Source of the DNA: Candidatus Cloacimonadota bacterium
Lineage (GTDB): Bacteria; Cloacimonadota; Cloacimonadia; JGIOTU-2
Length of the DNA: 15,843 nt
Direction: 5' to 3'
Assembly: GCA_014384665.1 (NCBI GenBank)
Contig: JACNFI010000289.1
Coordinates: forward strand, 1-15,843
Below are positions 14,681-15,843 of this stretch, piece by piece (position 1 is the stretch's first letter; the number at the start of each line of letters is the position of its first letter). Below the pieces are notes generated by a model. The model did no database searches. It was not told where the DNA came from and saw nothing but the letters and a program-made list of their open reading frames with translations. A program made the translations under genes and the position numbers.

Positions 14681-15196
14681 ATGGAAAAAAATGAGCTGAA
14701 TTATCTGTTAGAAGAAAATTATAAAAAAATATTTATATTGGCTATTAAGATGTTAAAAAATTATGAAGACGCTGAGGATGTTACTCAGGATATTTTTATG
14801 AAAGCATATCAAAATATTGATAAATTCAGAGGGGAATCCAAATTCTCAACCTGGCTTTACCGTATTGCTTTAAATCATATCTATAACTTTCATAAAAGCA
14901 AAAAAACACAAGCAAAAATAAATCCCAATAATCAAGTTCTGTCTGATAAAAACACCCCGGAAACTATTTTATATGAAAAAGAATTGTATGTAAAATTAGA
15001 TGAAATAATTGATAAATTGCCCAAAATGCAGAAGAAAGTTTTTCTTCTTAGATATTACAACCAATTCAAATTCAAAAAAATTGCAAAAATTCTTAAACGG
15101 AATTTGGAAACTGTGAAAAGTAACTATTTTTTCGCAATGCAAAAAATAAAAACCAGTTTAGAAAAAAATAATCTATTAGAATTCAAGGATAATTAA
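14681..15196 (+). CDS. ECF-type RNA polymerase sigma factor
   Basis: This alternative sigma factor of 171 residues has only regions 2 and 4. Region 2 lies at about 10-75, with the typical NYEDAEDVTQDIFMKAYQNIDKFRGESKFSTWLYRIA pattern at 27-63 (binding to core and the -10 element). Region 4 is at about 103-158; KLPKMQKKVFLLRYYNQFKFKKIAKIL leads into the DNA-reading helix with TVKSNYFFAMQKI at 144-156. Most ECF factors are held by a membrane anti-sigma encoded just downstream; here that gene starts two bases after the stop. No Shine-Dalgarno sequence precedes the ATG, which follows an in-frame TGA, so no longer start exists nearby. Confidence 0.92.
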   Translation: MEKNELNYLLEENYKKIFILAIKMLKNYEDAEDVTQDIFMKAYQNIDKFRGESKFSTWLYRIALNHIYNFHKSKKTQAKINPNNQVLSDKNTPETILYEKELYVKLDEIIDKLPKMQKKVFLLRYYNQFKFKKIAKILKRNLETVKSNYFFAMQKIKTSLEKNNLLEFKDN

Positions 15197-15198
15197 TT

Positions 15199-15783
15199 AT
15201 GGAATGTATTTCTGATAAAGAAATGTTAGAATTTCTGAATAAAGAGATTAAGTCCAAACAAAAAAAGGAAATATCTCTTCACATCAGTAAATGCAAAAAC
15301 TGTCAGAAGCGGCTTGAAGATTGGGAAAAAGTCAGTTCTGTTACTGAAGAATTTGTGGAGATTGATAAAGATAACATTTTAATTCCTGAATACAATTTCT
15401 ATACCTTCTCAAGAGAAACTGGAGAAAAATATATTTGGATAAAACATTGGTGGAAATCCGCAGCAGCGACCGCCGCAGTTGCAGTAATTTTGGTGGCAAT
15501 AATCTTTGTATCATCTTTACAAAAGCCAGAAGATTATTCTCAATATGTTGTTGTTGATGCTGAAAATGGTTCCACAGAAGCATATCTTTTTGATGGGTAT
15601 ATTTTTACAGAATTTCAACAGATTATGCTGGAGGAAATCTATCAAGATGAGGAATTGCGAAATGAAATACTTTATGGCAACTGGGAAAATATCGTAGATA
15701 TGCTAACAGAAGAAGATATTCAGTTTCTTGAAGAAGAAATCAACAAATTAAAAAAAGTAACAAAATCCGCAAAATTGGTATAA
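15199..15783 (+). CDS. Zinc-binding membrane anti-sigma factor
   Basis: This 194-residue membrane protein should bind and silence the ECF sigma encoded immediately upstream. The N-terminal cytoplasmic part has the anti-sigma zinc-finger pattern: C3, then H28-xxx-C32-xx-C35 (HISKCKNC). One transmembrane helix lies at about 86-106 (KSAAATAAVAVILVAIIFVSS). The extracytoplasmic tail (about 108-194) is short and acidic and gives no domain match; it may sense the inducing signal. AAGGAT at 15185-15190, inside the sigma gene, provides the ribosome-binding site, and the two-base gap implies translational coupling. Confidence 0.85.
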   Translation: MECISDKEMLEFLNKEIKSKQKKEISLHISKCKNCQKRLEDWEKVSSVTEEFVEIDKDNILIPEYNFYTFSRETGEKYIWIKHWWKSAAATAAVAVILVAIIFVSSLQKPEDYSQYVVVDAENGSTEAYLFDGYIFTEFQQIMLEEIYQDEELRNEILYGNWENIVDMLTEEDIQFLEEEINKLKKVTKSAKLV

Positions 15784-15813
15784 TAAAAATGGGTTCTGCA
15801 AAATTGCATTTTC

Positions 15814-15843
15814 ATGTCATTCCAAACGCTCACAGATGTCATT
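15814..15843 (+). repeat. Start of a possible tandem repeat at the window edge
   Basis: ATGTCATT occurs at 15814-15821 and again at 15836-15843, a 22-base period, the second copy ending at the window boundary. A related short duplication (GCAAAATTG) occurs just upstream, near 15769-15777 and 15798-15806. With the window cut here, a longer array cannot be confirmed. Confidence 0.3.

Overview
The window is AT-rich bacterial chromosome. It reads like a member of the FCB superphylum, and Candidatus Cloacimonadota or a near relative is my best guess. The pointers are two secreted proteins ending in the FlgD-like/type A (T9SS-style) sorting domain (xLYQNYPNP ... VWDGxDxxGNxVxTGxYFYKL ... KKMxIL), a BatA-type aerotolerance protein next to a DUF58 protein, a four-helix-bundle (S23/IVS-family) gene, and abundant intergenic palindromes. 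The phylum assignment is an inference from protein style; there is no rRNA gene in the window.

Layout. Positions 1-36 may hold the first codons of a minus-strand gene leaving the window. A large imperfect palindrome (332-648) lies directly before dnaG (678-2429). dnaG is followed by a hairpin-rich spacer and then rpoD, the housekeeping sigma factor (2649-4391), which recalls the dnaG-rpoD core of the macromolecular-synthesis operon. Convergent to rpoD are two minus-strand genes for secreted surface proteins: a parallel beta-helix protein (4497-6722) and a 568-residue acidic protein (6875-8581). They are separated by a second composite repeat (6744-6874). A 648-base gene-free spacer (8582-9229) separates these from a plus-strand run: a divergent PlsY-like membrane protein (9230-9835), an almost contiguous GNAT-fold protein (9837-10952), a BatA-like VWA membrane protein (11031-13085), a four-helix-bundle gene (13109-13501), a DUF58 protein (13565-14455), and an ECF sigma factor with its zinc-binding anti-sigma factor (14681-15783).

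How the genes work together. dnaG and rpoD are housekeeping functions for replication priming and transcription. The PlsY-like/GNAT pair looks like a small lipid- or amine-acylation unit. The BatA-like and DUF58 proteins belong to the MoxR-linked VWA system of the envelope, although no MoxR ATPase is present here. The sigma/anti-sigma pair is a typical membrane-signalling switch.

The most interesting material is repetitive DNA. (1) A TGGAGTGC-type motif recurs next to hairpins, as inverted pairs before dnaG and between the surface genes and once as a single copy before the DUF58 gene. This resembles REP/BIME elements. Two of the loci also share a 17-bp block. (2) The four-helix-bundle gene sits between roughly 40-bp purine-rich inverted repeats, splitting the BatA-like/DUF58 pair and supplying the last codons of the upstream gene. 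This looks like a small mobile cassette. (3) Two repeat-like stretches are translated in frame inside the sorting domain of the 568-residue protein.
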